Positions 1 to 6,969 of a DNA stretch of 14,718 bases are shown piece after piece. Position 1 is the stretch's first letter; each line of letters opens with the position of its first letter. The position numbers and the translations under genes are program-made. The notes under the pieces were generated by a model that worked only from the letters and a program-made list of their open reading frames with translations, made no database searches and was not told the origin of the DNA. Origin of the DNA: JANPJV01 sp031425695 (GTDB lineage: Bacteria; Pseudomonadota; Gammaproteobacteria; Xanthomonadales; SZUA-5); contig JANPJV010000266.1 of assembly GCA_031425695.1 (NCBI GenBank), forward strand, positions 1 through 14,718, given 5' to 3'.

Positions 1-36
1 CGTGCGGGTTGTTCTGCTGGTTCCGGTTTTATTGGG

Positions 37-126
37 TGTGCGGCGCTCTGCGCCGCTTTTAAGGCTTTGCTGGGTCGACGGTCCAAACAGACCAACCAAA
101 GGGGCGGGTCGCGCCGCACTCCAAAT
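37..126. repeat. GGAG-type REP doublet (family A, copy 1), degenerate
   Basis: The left unit at 40-56 is a perfect 7-base-pair hairpin, GCGGCGC-TCT-GCGCCGC. The right unit ends GCGCCGCACTCCAAAT at 111-126, which is the inverted orientation of the same unit (ATTTGGAGTGCGGCGC). The hairpin inside the right unit is decayed. The two units face each other across about 50 bases, the layout of a REPIN (two REPs in inverted orientation). It lies upstream of the glutamate dehydrogenase gene, and a better-preserved copy lies just downstream of that gene. The rest of 1-236 shows no convincing gene or clear promoter. Confidence 0.7.
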
Positions 127-263
127 AGCAGCACGCCCTTACCAACACGCACCCAACCCCACGCTGAAGCCCCCGGCACAGAATTGGTGCAGCGCAGGTA
201 GAGACTGCACCGCGCGGGCGCTATCTTTACGTTTCCTTGCATCCAGCGAAAACCCCCGCACTC

Positions 264-3200
264 ATGAGCGCCGTTCGCACTCCCGCTGCCGGCCTTGGGC
301 TGGCTCATGTCCTCGACGCCCTCAACGCCAGTCTGCCCGCGCCGAAGGCCAGGGAGGCCAGCGCGTTTGCGCGGCTGCTGTTCGATCATCTTCCGGAAGA
401 AGAGTTCGGCGATCGCTCCAGCGCGGCATGGGCCAACCTGGTGCAGGACCTGCTGCGCTATTTCCGTGAGCGCGCCGGCCACGCGGTCAAGGTCCGCGTG
501 TTCAACCCGACGCTGGAAGACCACGGCTGGGAATGCACCCACACCGTCATCCAGATCGTCAACGACGACATGCCCTTCCTGGTCGACACCGTGGCGATGG
601 CGGTCGGGCAGGACAACACGCTCACGCACCTGATCCTGCACCCGGTCTTCCGCGTCCAGCGCGATCCAGGTGGACATGTGCTCAACTTCGGAGGCGAGGG
701 CGCGGTCGAGTCACTCATGCATGTCGAGGTCGACCGGCAGACCGAGCCCGCGCGTCTCGAGACCCTGCGCCAGCGCATCGAGAGCGCGCTCGGCGACGTG
801 CGTGCGTGCGTACGCGACTTCGATGTGATGCACCACCGCATCCTGGAACTGGCCGAGACGCTGCCGACGCGGGGACTGCCGCACGACCCGGAGCTGGTCA
901 ACGAATGCAGTGATTTCCTGCGCTGGACGGCGGACAACCACTTCACCTTCCTCGGACATCGCTCCTACGAGACCGCGATGGTCGGTGGCCAGGCGGTGCT
1001 GCGCGCGGTTCCCGGCTCGGGCCTGGGTCTCCTGCGCGCCGATGAATCGCAACTGCCCTTGCGTCCGATTGCTTCGCTGTCGGTGCGCGAACTCCCGCCC
1101 GGCGAGCTGCCGGACGTGCTGATCCTGTCCAAGACCAATGCGCGCTCGACCGTGCACCACCCGGGCTACATGGATTACATCGGGGTGTTGCGCTTCGACG
1201 AGAACTGCAAGCCGATCGGCGAGGACCGTTTCCTCGGCCTCTACACCTCGACCGCCTATACGACGCGCCCGAAAGATATCCCGCTGATCCGCAACAAGGT
1301 CGACCAGGTGTTCGCGCGCAGCGGCCTCGTGCGCACCGGGCATGCCGCCAAGCGATTGCAGCACATCATTGAAACGCTGCCGCGCGATGAGCTGTTCCAG
1401 TCGACCACGCCGGAACTGCACGACACCGCCATCGCCATCCTCAACTTGCAGGAACGCCAGCGCACGCGCCTGTTCGTGCGGCGCGACCGTTTCGGCCGCT
1501 TCTTCTCGTGCCTGGTGTTCATTCCGCGCGACCGCTTCACCAGCGAGATTCGCGAACGCATCGAGCAGACCTTGAAGCGCGCCTTCAATGGCGAGCGTTT
1601 CGACTCGTCGGTCGCGGTGTCCGAATCGGTACTCGCGCGCCTGCACGTGGTAGTGCGCCCGAAGCCCGGCGACCACCCGGAATACGACCTGAAGGAAATC
1701 GAGACCAAGCTGGTCCAGATCGTGCGCAATTGGTACGACGAGTTGCGCGACATCCTGATCCAGAAGCACGGCGAAGAGAAAGGCCTCAAGCTCGCCAACC
1801 GCTTCGGCAAGGCCTTGCCAATGGGCTACATCGAGGCCGTCACGCCGTGGCTGGCGGCCGCCGATGTCGAATCGGCAGCGCAGCTCAAGGACAGCAGCGA
1901 TGTGCGCCTGCACCTTTATCGGCCGCGCAAGAAGACCGATGGCAGCCTGCGCTTCAAGGTATTCCGGCTCGGATCGCCGATCGCGCTTTCAGACGCGCTG
2001 CCGATGCTCGAGAACTTGGGACTGCGGGTGAACTCGGAACATCCGTACGAGATGGACGTGCCCGGGATGAAGGTCTACATCCAGGATTTCCAGATCGAGC
2101 CGCTGGTGCCGCTCGGGGAGAATCTCGAACACGCACGCGAGCGCTTCCAGACTGCCTTCGAGCAGGTCTGGCGCGGCAAGGTCGAGAACGATGGCTTCAA
2201 TCGACTGGTGCTCGGCAGCGAGCTGGAAGTGCGCGAAGTCACCATGCTGCGTGGCTACAGCAAGTACCTGTTGCAGACCGGCGTTCCGTATTCGCAGGTG
2301 TACATGGAGCGCACCCTGGGTGCGCATCCAGCGATCACGCGGCTCCTGGCCGAATACTTTGCCGCGCGCTTTGCGCCGGAGCGCGAGCAGCGCCCGCATG
2401 CCGATGCCGCGCGGCGCCGCATGGAGCGCGATTTCGGCGTCGTGATGAGCGAGAACTTGCGCGCCAAGCTGCCGGCCCTGGTCGGCAACGTGCTGGACGT
2501 CTACATCAAGCCGCGCAGCGAACAGGTCGCGGTGATCAACCAGGCGTTCAACGAGTTGCTGGAGCAGGTCTCGAGCCTGGACGAAGACCGCATCCTGCGT
2601 GCCTTCAAGGACGCGATGACGGCCACCCTGCGCACCAACCACTACCAGCGCATCGATGGTCGCGGCAAGGATTACCTGTCGTTCAAGTTCGACTCCAGCC
2701 GCGTGCCCAACCTGCCCAAGCCGGTGCCCTTCCGCGAGATCTTCGTCTATTCACCGCGGGTCGAAGGCGTGCATCTGCGTATGGGCATGGTTGCGCGTGG
2801 CGGCCTGCGCTGGTCAGACCGGCGCGAGGACTTCCGCACCGAAGTGCTCGGCCTGATGAAGGCACAACAGGTCAAAAACACGGTGATCGTGCCGGTCGGC
2901 GCCAAGGGTGGCTTCTTCGTCAAGCAGCCGCCGAATGCTGCGGATCGTGATGCGGTGCTGTCCGAAGGCGTCGCCTGCTATCGCACCTTCATCCGTGGCC
3001 TGCTGGATATCACCGACAACATCGTCGAAGGAGCGGTCGTTCCGCCCGAAGATGTCGTGCGCCACGATGGCGACGATCCGTACCTGGTCGTGGCCGCCGA
3101 CAAGGGCACCGCGACCTTCTCCGACATTGCCAACGCGATCTCGCAGGACTACGGCTTCTGGCTGGATGACGCGTTCGCGTCCGGTGGCTCGAAGGGCTAC

Positions 3201-5192
3201 GACCACAAGAAGATGGGCATCACCGCCAAGGGCGGCTGGGAAAGCGTTCGCCGGCATTTCCGTGCGATTGGCAAGGACTGCCAGACCGAGGAATTCACCG
3301 TCGTCGGCATCGGCGACATGTCCGGTGATGTGTTCGGCAACGGCATGCTGCTGTCGCGCAAGATCCGGCTGCTCGCAGCCTTCGATCACCGCCACATCTT
3401 CTTTGACCCCAACCCACATGCTGAGACGAGCTTCGTGGAGCGCGAGCGCATGTTCGAGCTGCCGCGCTCGTCCTGGGCCGACTACAACGCCGAGCTGATC
3501 AGTGCTGGCGGCGGCATCTACCCGCGCACGGCCAAGTTCATCCCCATCAGCGAGGAAGTGCGGTTGATGCTGGGCCTCGACGAAGGTGTGACCCAGCTCG
3601 CACCAGCCGACACCCTGCGCGCCATCCTCAAGTCGGATGCCGAACTGCTGTGGAACGGCGGCATCGGCGTCTACGTCAAGGCCGAAAGCGAGACCCACGA
3701 AGAGTGCGGTGATCGCGCCAACAATGCGATCCGTATCAACGGCCGCGAGCTACGTTGCAAGATCGTCGGCGAAGGCGGAAACCTGGGGCTGACCCAGCGC
3801 GGTCGCATCGAGTTCGCGCAGGCCGGCGGCCTGCTCAATACCGACTTCATTGACAACTCGGCCGGTGTCGACACCTCGGATCATGAAGTCAACATCAAGA
3901 TCCTGCTGAACACGGCGATCGCGAATGGCCAGCTGACCCTGGATGAACGCGACGAGCTGCTGGTCAACATGACGGACGAGGTCGCGCGCCTGGTCCTGTT
4001 CGACAACTACCGTCAGAACCTCGCAATCAGCCTGATGCAGGCGCTGAGCATTCCGCGCCTGGGTTCCAAGCAGCATTTCGTGCGCACGCTCGAATCGCAG
4101 GGCCTGCTCGACCGCGGCCTGGAATACCTGCCGACCGATGCCGAGTTTGAAGATCGCAAGGCCCGTGGCCTGGGGCTGACGCGCCCGGAGCTGTCGATCC
4201 TGCTCTCGTACTCGAAGATCGTGCTCTACAAGCAGCTCCTCGACTCGGACGTGCCGGAAGATCCGTACCTGTCGAAAGAACTGCAGATCTATTTCCCGAC
4301 GCCGCTACGCGAGCGCTTCGCCCCGACCATGGAAATGCATCGCCTGCGCCGCGAGATCATCGCCACGCAGGTGACCAATTCCATCGTCAACCGCATGGGC
4401 TCGACCTTCATCCTGCGCATGACCGAAGACACCGGCGAAACCCCAGCGGAAATCGCCAAGGCCTTCACCATCGCCCGGGAAGTGACCCGCGCGCGCGAGT
4501 GGTGGGTCGAAATGGACGCCTGCACGCAGGTGCCGGAGAAGGTGTCGCTCGAGGTCACGCTCGGCATCTGGAACCTGTTGCGCAACCTCACCCGCTGGCT
4601 GCTGCAGCTGCCGGGCACGCGGCTGGAAATCGCGGCATCGGTCGAACGTTACGCGCCCGGCTTCGAGCAATTGGTTGCCGCGCTCGATGTGTTGCCGGAG
4701 ACCTTCCAGCAACGCTATGCCCAGTCCGCGCGCGAGCTCACCCAGGCGGGTTATCCGGCCGCGATGGCGCAGCGCATCGCGGCGCTGCCGGCGCTCAACT
4801 CGGCCTTCGACATCATCGATCTCGCCCGATCCCAGCGCGTTCCGGTCGCCGATGCCGCGGCAGTCTATTTCGAGATCGGTGACTCGTTGCACCTGCGCTG
4901 GTTCCAGGACCAGATCGAATCATTGCCGGTCCAGGGCCGCTGGCATGCCAATGCGCGTGGCGTGCTGCGCGACGAGCTCAACACCCAGCGCCGCGCGCTC
5001 GCCAGCCAGCTGCTCAAGTTTCCCAAGCCCGCACAGGGCAGCCGCGTGCAGAACTGGATCGGCAGCCCAGATCCGACCCTCGCGCACACGCTCGGCATGT
5101 TCAACGAAGTGCGTGCGCAGAAAGTACTCGACTACCCGACGCTCTCGGTCGCCGTGCGCAGGTTGGCGCAGCTGGTGTCGATCGGGAGCTGA
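264..5192 (+). CDS. gdhB: NAD-specific glutamate dehydrogenase, large L_180 type
   Basis: Cytoplasmic enzyme that oxidatively deaminates L-glutamate to 2-oxoglutarate and ammonia using NAD+, generally a catabolic role. The product is 1642 aa, within the usual size of the L_180 class (about 1600-1650 aa) and far longer than the ordinary 450-aa enzymes. The first 700 or so residues correspond to the family's regulatory ACT-like region. The catalytic core begins near residue 840 with a GGLRWSDRREDFRTEV stretch, followed by the lysine-containing KGGFFVK motif at about 881. GDMSGDVFGNGM lies near 1017, NGGIGVYVK near 1131, GEGGNLGLTQ near 1170 and DNSAGVDTSDHEVN near 1200. The last 400 residues are the family-typical helical tail. 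I prefer ATG 264; an in-frame TTG at 237 would add 9 residues. Neither start has a clear Shine-Dalgarno. The gene stands alone, bracketed by family A repeats. The frame is intact throughout. Confidence 0.96.
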   Translation: MSAVRTPAAGLGLAHVLDALNASLPAPKAREASAFARLLFDHLPEEEFGDRSSAAWANLVQDLLRYFRERAGHAVKVRVFNPTLEDHGWECTHTVIQIVNDDMPFLVDTVAMAVGQDNTLTHLILHPVFRVQRDPGGHVLNFGGEGAVESLMHVEVDRQTEPARLETLRQRIESALGDVRACVRDFDVMHHRILELAETLPTRGLPHDPELVNECSDFLRWTADNHFTFLGHRSYETAMVGGQAVLRAVPGSGLGLLRADESQLPLRPIASLSVRELPPGELPDVLILSKTNARSTVHHPGYMDYIGVLRFDENCKPIGEDRFLGLYTSTAYTTRPKDIPLIRNKVDQVFARSGLVRTGHAAKRLQHIIETLPRDELFQSTTPELHDTAIAILNLQERQRTRLFVRRDRFGRFFSCLVFIPRDRFTSEIRERIEQTLKRAFNGERFDSSVAVSESVLARLHVVVRPKPGDHPEYDLKEIETKLVQIVRNWYDELRDILIQKHGEEKGLKLANRFGKALPMGYIEAVTPWLAAADVESAAQLKDSSDVRLHLYRPRKKTDGSLRFKVFRLGSPIALSDALPMLENLGLRVNSEHPYEMDVPGMKVYIQDFQIEPLVPLGENLEHARERFQTAFEQVWRGKVENDGFNRLVLGSELEVREVTMLRGYSKYLLQTGVPYSQVYMERTLGAHPAITRLLAEYFAARFAPEREQRPHADAARRRMERDFGVVMSENLRAKLPALVGNVLDVYIKPRSEQVAVINQAFNELLEQVSSLDEDRILRAFKDAMTATLRTNHYQRIDGRGKDYLSFKFDSSRVPNLPKPVPFREIFVYSPRVEGVHLRMGMVARGGLRWSDRREDFRTEVLGLMKAQQVKNTVIVPVGAKGGFFVKQPPNAADRDAVLSEGVACYRTFIRGLLDITDNIVEGAVVPPEDVVRHDGDDPYLVVAADKGTATFSDIANAISQDYGFWLDDAFASGGSKGYDHKKMGITAKGGWESVRRHFRAIGKDCQTEEFTVVGIGDMSGDVFGNGMLLSRKIRLLAAFDHRHIFFDPNPHAETSFVERERMFELPRSSWADYNAELISAGGGIYPRTAKFIPISEEVRLMLGLDEGVTQLAPADTLRAILKSDAELLWNGGIGVYVKAESETHEECGDRANNAIRINGRELRCKIVGEGGNLGLTQRGRIEFAQAGGLLNTDFIDNSAGVDTSDHEVNIKILLNTAIANGQLTLDERDELLVNMTDEVARLVLFDNYRQNLAISLMQALSIPRLGSKQHFVRTLESQGLLDRGLEYLPTDAEFEDRKARGLGLTRPELSILLSYSKIVLYKQLLDSDVPEDPYLSKELQIYFPTPLRERFAPTMEMHRLRREIIATQVTNSIVNRMGSTFILRMTEDTGETPAEIAKAFTIAREVTRAREWWVEMDACTQVPEKVSLEVTLGIWNLLRNLTRWLLQLPGTRLEIAASVERYAPGFEQLVAALDVLPETFQQRYAQSARELTQAGYPAAMAQRIAALPALNSAFDIIDLARSQRVPVADAAAVYFEIGDSLHLRWFQDQIESLPVQGRWHANARGVLRDELNTQRRALASQLLKFPKPAQGSRVQNWIGSPDPTLAHTLGMFNEVRAQKVLDYPTLSVAVRRLAQLVSIGS

Positions 5193-5218
5193 GGCGGGAG
5201 CTTGCGACGCCCTTATCT

Positions 5219-5302
5219 GGAGTGCGGCGCTCCGCGCCGATTGGGTTTATTTAGTCGAATCGACTCGAAAACCATCCAATGCGGCGCCGAGCGCCGCACT
5301 CC
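5219..5302. repeat. GGAG-type REP doublet (family A, copy 2)
   Basis: The left unit starts GGAGTGCGGCGC at 5219-5230 and continues with loop TCC and GCGCCG. The right unit is the inverted match: hairpin GCGGCGC-CGA-GCGCCGC at 5281-5297 ending ACTCC at 5302. Pairing extends inward (GATTGGGTTT against AAACCATCCAAT), and the centre holds a small hairpin, AGTCG-AAT-CGACT. The whole 84-base element can therefore fold as one long hairpin. It lies 27 bases after the glutamate dehydrogenase stop, so it could also influence 3' end formation of that transcript. There is no T-run typical of an intrinsic terminator. Confidence 0.85.
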
Positions 5303-5393
5303 AAATTCGTGCGTCGCTCGCCCAGACACAACGCCAACACCCGACCGCCTATGATCGTCGGTCCGCTTCCGCACAAACCCACAAGGAATCACC

Positions 5394-5873
5394 ATGACCA
5401 TCAAAGTCGGCGACCGCATTCCCGAGGCCACCCTGAGCTACCTGCAGGATGGCGTCAAACAGATGAGCACCGATGATATCTTCGGTGGCAAGACGGTGGT
5501 GTTGTTCTCGGTGCCCGGCGCGTTCACGCCGACCTGCTCCGCGCGCCACCTGCCGGGTTATATCGAGCAACTCGGCGAGCTCAAGGCCAAAGGCGTCGAT
5601 CGCGTGGTGTGCCTGTCGGTCAACGACGCCTTCGTGATGGATGCCTGGCGCAACAGCCAGAACGTGCCGGAAGAAATCCTCATGCTCGCCGACGGCAATG
5701 CCGCCTTCGCCAAGTCGCTGGGGTTGGAGCTCGATGCCAGCAAGTTCGGGATGGGCGTCCGCAGCCAGCGCTTCGCCCTGGTTGCCAAGGATGGTGTCGT
5801 CACCCAGCTCAACATCGAAGCCCCGGGCGAGTTCAAGGTGTCGAGCGCGGAAGCGGTGCTGGAAGCGTTGTAA
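5394..5873 (+). CDS. Peroxiredoxin, Prx5 subfamily
   Basis: Thiol peroxidase of 159 aa that reduces hydrogen peroxide and organic hydroperoxides in the cytoplasm. The active-site signature PGAFTPTCS spans residues 41-49, with the peroxidatic cysteine at C48. The conserved arginine of the active site falls in GVRSQRFALV (R123/R126, the latter the likelier family match). A second cysteine, C73, lies in VVCLSVND, as in many Prx5 proteins. There is no C-terminal glutaredoxin domain or other late resolving cysteine, so recycling probably uses glutathione/glutaredoxin or thioredoxin (inference). The ATG is well placed behind an AAGGA at 5382-5386. A TATGAT at 5350-5355 resembles a -10 box but has no good -35 partner. 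The gene appears to be a single unit, separated from its left neighbour by a REP doublet and ending before a second REP family. Confidence 0.95.
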   Translation: MTIKVGDRIPEATLSYLQDGVKQMSTDDIFGGKTVVLFSVPGAFTPTCSARHLPGYIEQLGELKAKGVDRVVCLSVNDAFVMDAWRNSQNVPEEILMLADGNAAFAKSLGLELDASKFGMGVRSQRFALVAKDGVVTQLNIEAPGEFKVSSAEAVLEAL

Positions 5874-5885
5874 GGCTTTGCTTCA

Positions 5886-5960
5886 CGTGGGTCCGGACCT
5901 TGTCCGGACGCTGCGCTTGGCCACTGGCATAAAAGCGTTCGGACAAGGTCCGAACCCACG
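5886..5960. repeat. GTGG-type REP doublet (family B, copy 1), possible bidirectional terminator
   Basis: Two 27-base arms, 5886-5912 and 5934-5960, are inverted copies differing at 2 of 27 positions. Each arm carries a GTGG head followed by its own hairpin: TCCGGAC-CTT-GTCCGGA on the left and TTCGGAC-AAG-GTCCGAA on the right. The arms are separated by 21 bases. This is the classic REPIN arrangement. It fills the 105-base gap between the convergent peroxiredoxin and Rieske genes, where a strong hairpin could stop transcription from both sides (inference). Confidence 0.88.
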
Positions 5961-5978
5961 CAAGCGCAGAAAAACGCA

Positions 5979-6332
5979 CTACCAGCGGTCATCCCGCACA
6001 TACACCACGCCATCCTCGATCCGGATCGGAAAGATGGTGGCGGCGGCGTAGGCAGGTGGGCACATCGCTTCGCCGGTGCGCAGATCGAAGCGGGCGCCGT
6101 GGCGGGGGCATTCGATTTCATGGCCGCAGATGCGACCACCGGTGAGCACGCCACCATCGTGGGTGCAGATGTCCTCGATGGCGTGGAACTCGCCTTCGAC
6201 ACGCACCACCGCAATGGCGACGCCGTCGACGTCGATTACGCGCCAGCTCGGGTCGGCAAACTCGTCAACACCCGCTACCCGGCTCCAAGGAGCGGCTGTG
6301 TCCGCGACGCTCTTTTCAGGAATGTCACTCAT
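5979..6332 (-). CDS. Rieske 2Fe-2S ferredoxin, SUF-associated type
   Basis: Small soluble electron-transfer protein of 117 aa. It has the complete Rieske ligand set: C56-T-H58 (in DICTHDGG) and C75-P-R-H78 (in CPRHGA), with 16 residues between H58 and C75, typical of dioxygenase-type ferredoxins and not of cytochrome bc1 Rieske proteins. There is no N-terminal membrane anchor. The C-terminus reads FPIRIEDGVVYVRDDRW. The start is decided by context: ATG at 6332-6330 overlaps the TGA stop of the upstream SufU-like gene as ATGA, so translation is probably coupled. An upstream in-frame ATG at 6377 would add 15 residues lying inside the other gene and is less likely. No oxygenase subunit is nearby, so a role with the Fe-S assembly homologue is more plausible than ring hydroxylation. 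The physiological partner is unknown. Confidence 0.93.
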   Translation of the reverse strand: MSDIPEKSVADTAAPWSRVAGVDEFADPSWRVIDVDGVAIAVVRVEGEFHAIEDICTHDGGVLTGGRICGHEIECPRHGARFDLRTGEAMCPPAYAAATIFPIRIEDGVVYVRDDRW

Positions 6333-6823
6333 TTCGTTTTCGGTTCCGGCAGCGATGGCGCGGTCGCGCCACGACAATCAATATCGGTGGAGGTTCGCAA
6401 ACGCCCGGAAAGCGCGCCGGCAAGGGTCGCCCACGGCAGCGTCACGGTCTTGATGCGGTTCGGGTACGCGAGCACGCCGATGAAGACGTTGAAGTCGCCC
6501 AGCCGCTCGTCGTTGCGCCGGTCAGGATTGCTCGTGAGCAGGTCGAGCGCGGCATCGATGAGCTCTTGCACCGTTTCGAGCGATTGGCCAGCGACCAGCT
6601 CTCCCATGATGGAAGTGGCCGCGAGGGTGAGCGCACTGGCTTCCCCATCAAACGAGAAATCATGCAAAGTGTCATTGGCGATCGCCAGGTCGAGCGCAAG
6701 CCGATCGCCACAGAGCGCGTTCACACCTTCCACGGTGAGCGTGGGCGCGGCCAGCCGTCCGCGCCGGCGCGGTGCGCGGTTGTGGTCGAGGATGATGGTG
6801 CGATAGGCATCGGCGAGCGACAT
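6329..6823 (-). CDS. sufU: SufU/NifU-N-like Fe-S scaffold homologue lacking two ligand cysteines
   Basis: A 164-aa member of the IscU/SufU fold family. Normal members carry a Zn or Fe-S site made of three cysteines and one aspartate, acting as scaffold or as sulfur acceptor for the SufS desulfurase. The N-terminus AYRTIILDHNRAP and the motif NALCGDRL (C38, D40) match the family. The second ligand, normally in a GEGCSIS-like motif, is S63 here (GEASALT). The third, normally RIKCATL, is T126 (RIKTVTL). Both surrounding motifs are well conserved, so the alignment is secure and the frame is clean. One cysteine, C150, sits near the C-terminus, and whether it substitutes is unknown. ATG 6823 is chosen because homologues begin at this point; an upstream in-frame ATG would extend into the divergent promoter gap. 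It overlaps the Rieske gene by 4 bases. No sufB, sufC, sufD or sufS is in the window. Confidence 0.87.
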   Translation of the reverse strand: MSLADAYRTIILDHNRAPRRRGRLAAPTLTVEGVNALCGDRLALDLAIANDTLHDFSFDGEASALTLAATSIMGELVAGQSLETVQELIDAALDLLTSNPDRRNDERLGDFNVFIGVLAYPNRIKTVTLPWATLAGALSGRLRTSTDIDCRGATAPSLPEPKTK

Positions 6824-6969
6824 CGGGCGGATGATGCCAGCAACAACGTCGGTACAAGTTCCGGACCCTCGCGCCGCCCAGCGCCTGCCTGAACCGCCCA
6901 TCCGCTCTGCACTTGTCCCCTCCTGGCACAGCGTTTACGCTGATTGGCTGGTTTCTCGCGAAAAAATCG
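6824..6969. promoter_or_regulatory. Divergent intergenic region between SufU-like unit and carboxypeptidase
   Basis: This 146-base gap separates two genes read away from each other, so promoters for both must lie here or within the neighbouring genes. I could not pick out a convincing -35/-10 pair, Fur box or IscR/SufR-like palindrome by eye. This is a positional call only. Confidence 0.35.

Noticed and set aside
711..1913. 400-codon open frame on the minus strand inside the glutamate dehydrogenase gene
   Set aside because: It is antisense to a fully recognisable enzyme. Its composition (Arg/Ala/His/Gln-rich, no recognisable motif) is the usual mirror of GC-rich codon use.
5323..5355. Possible promoter for the peroxiredoxin gene (CAGACA and TATGAT)
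   Set aside because: TATGAT is good, but the only -35-like hexamer is 21 bases away, too far for a normal sigma-70 promoter. It is not strong enough to list.
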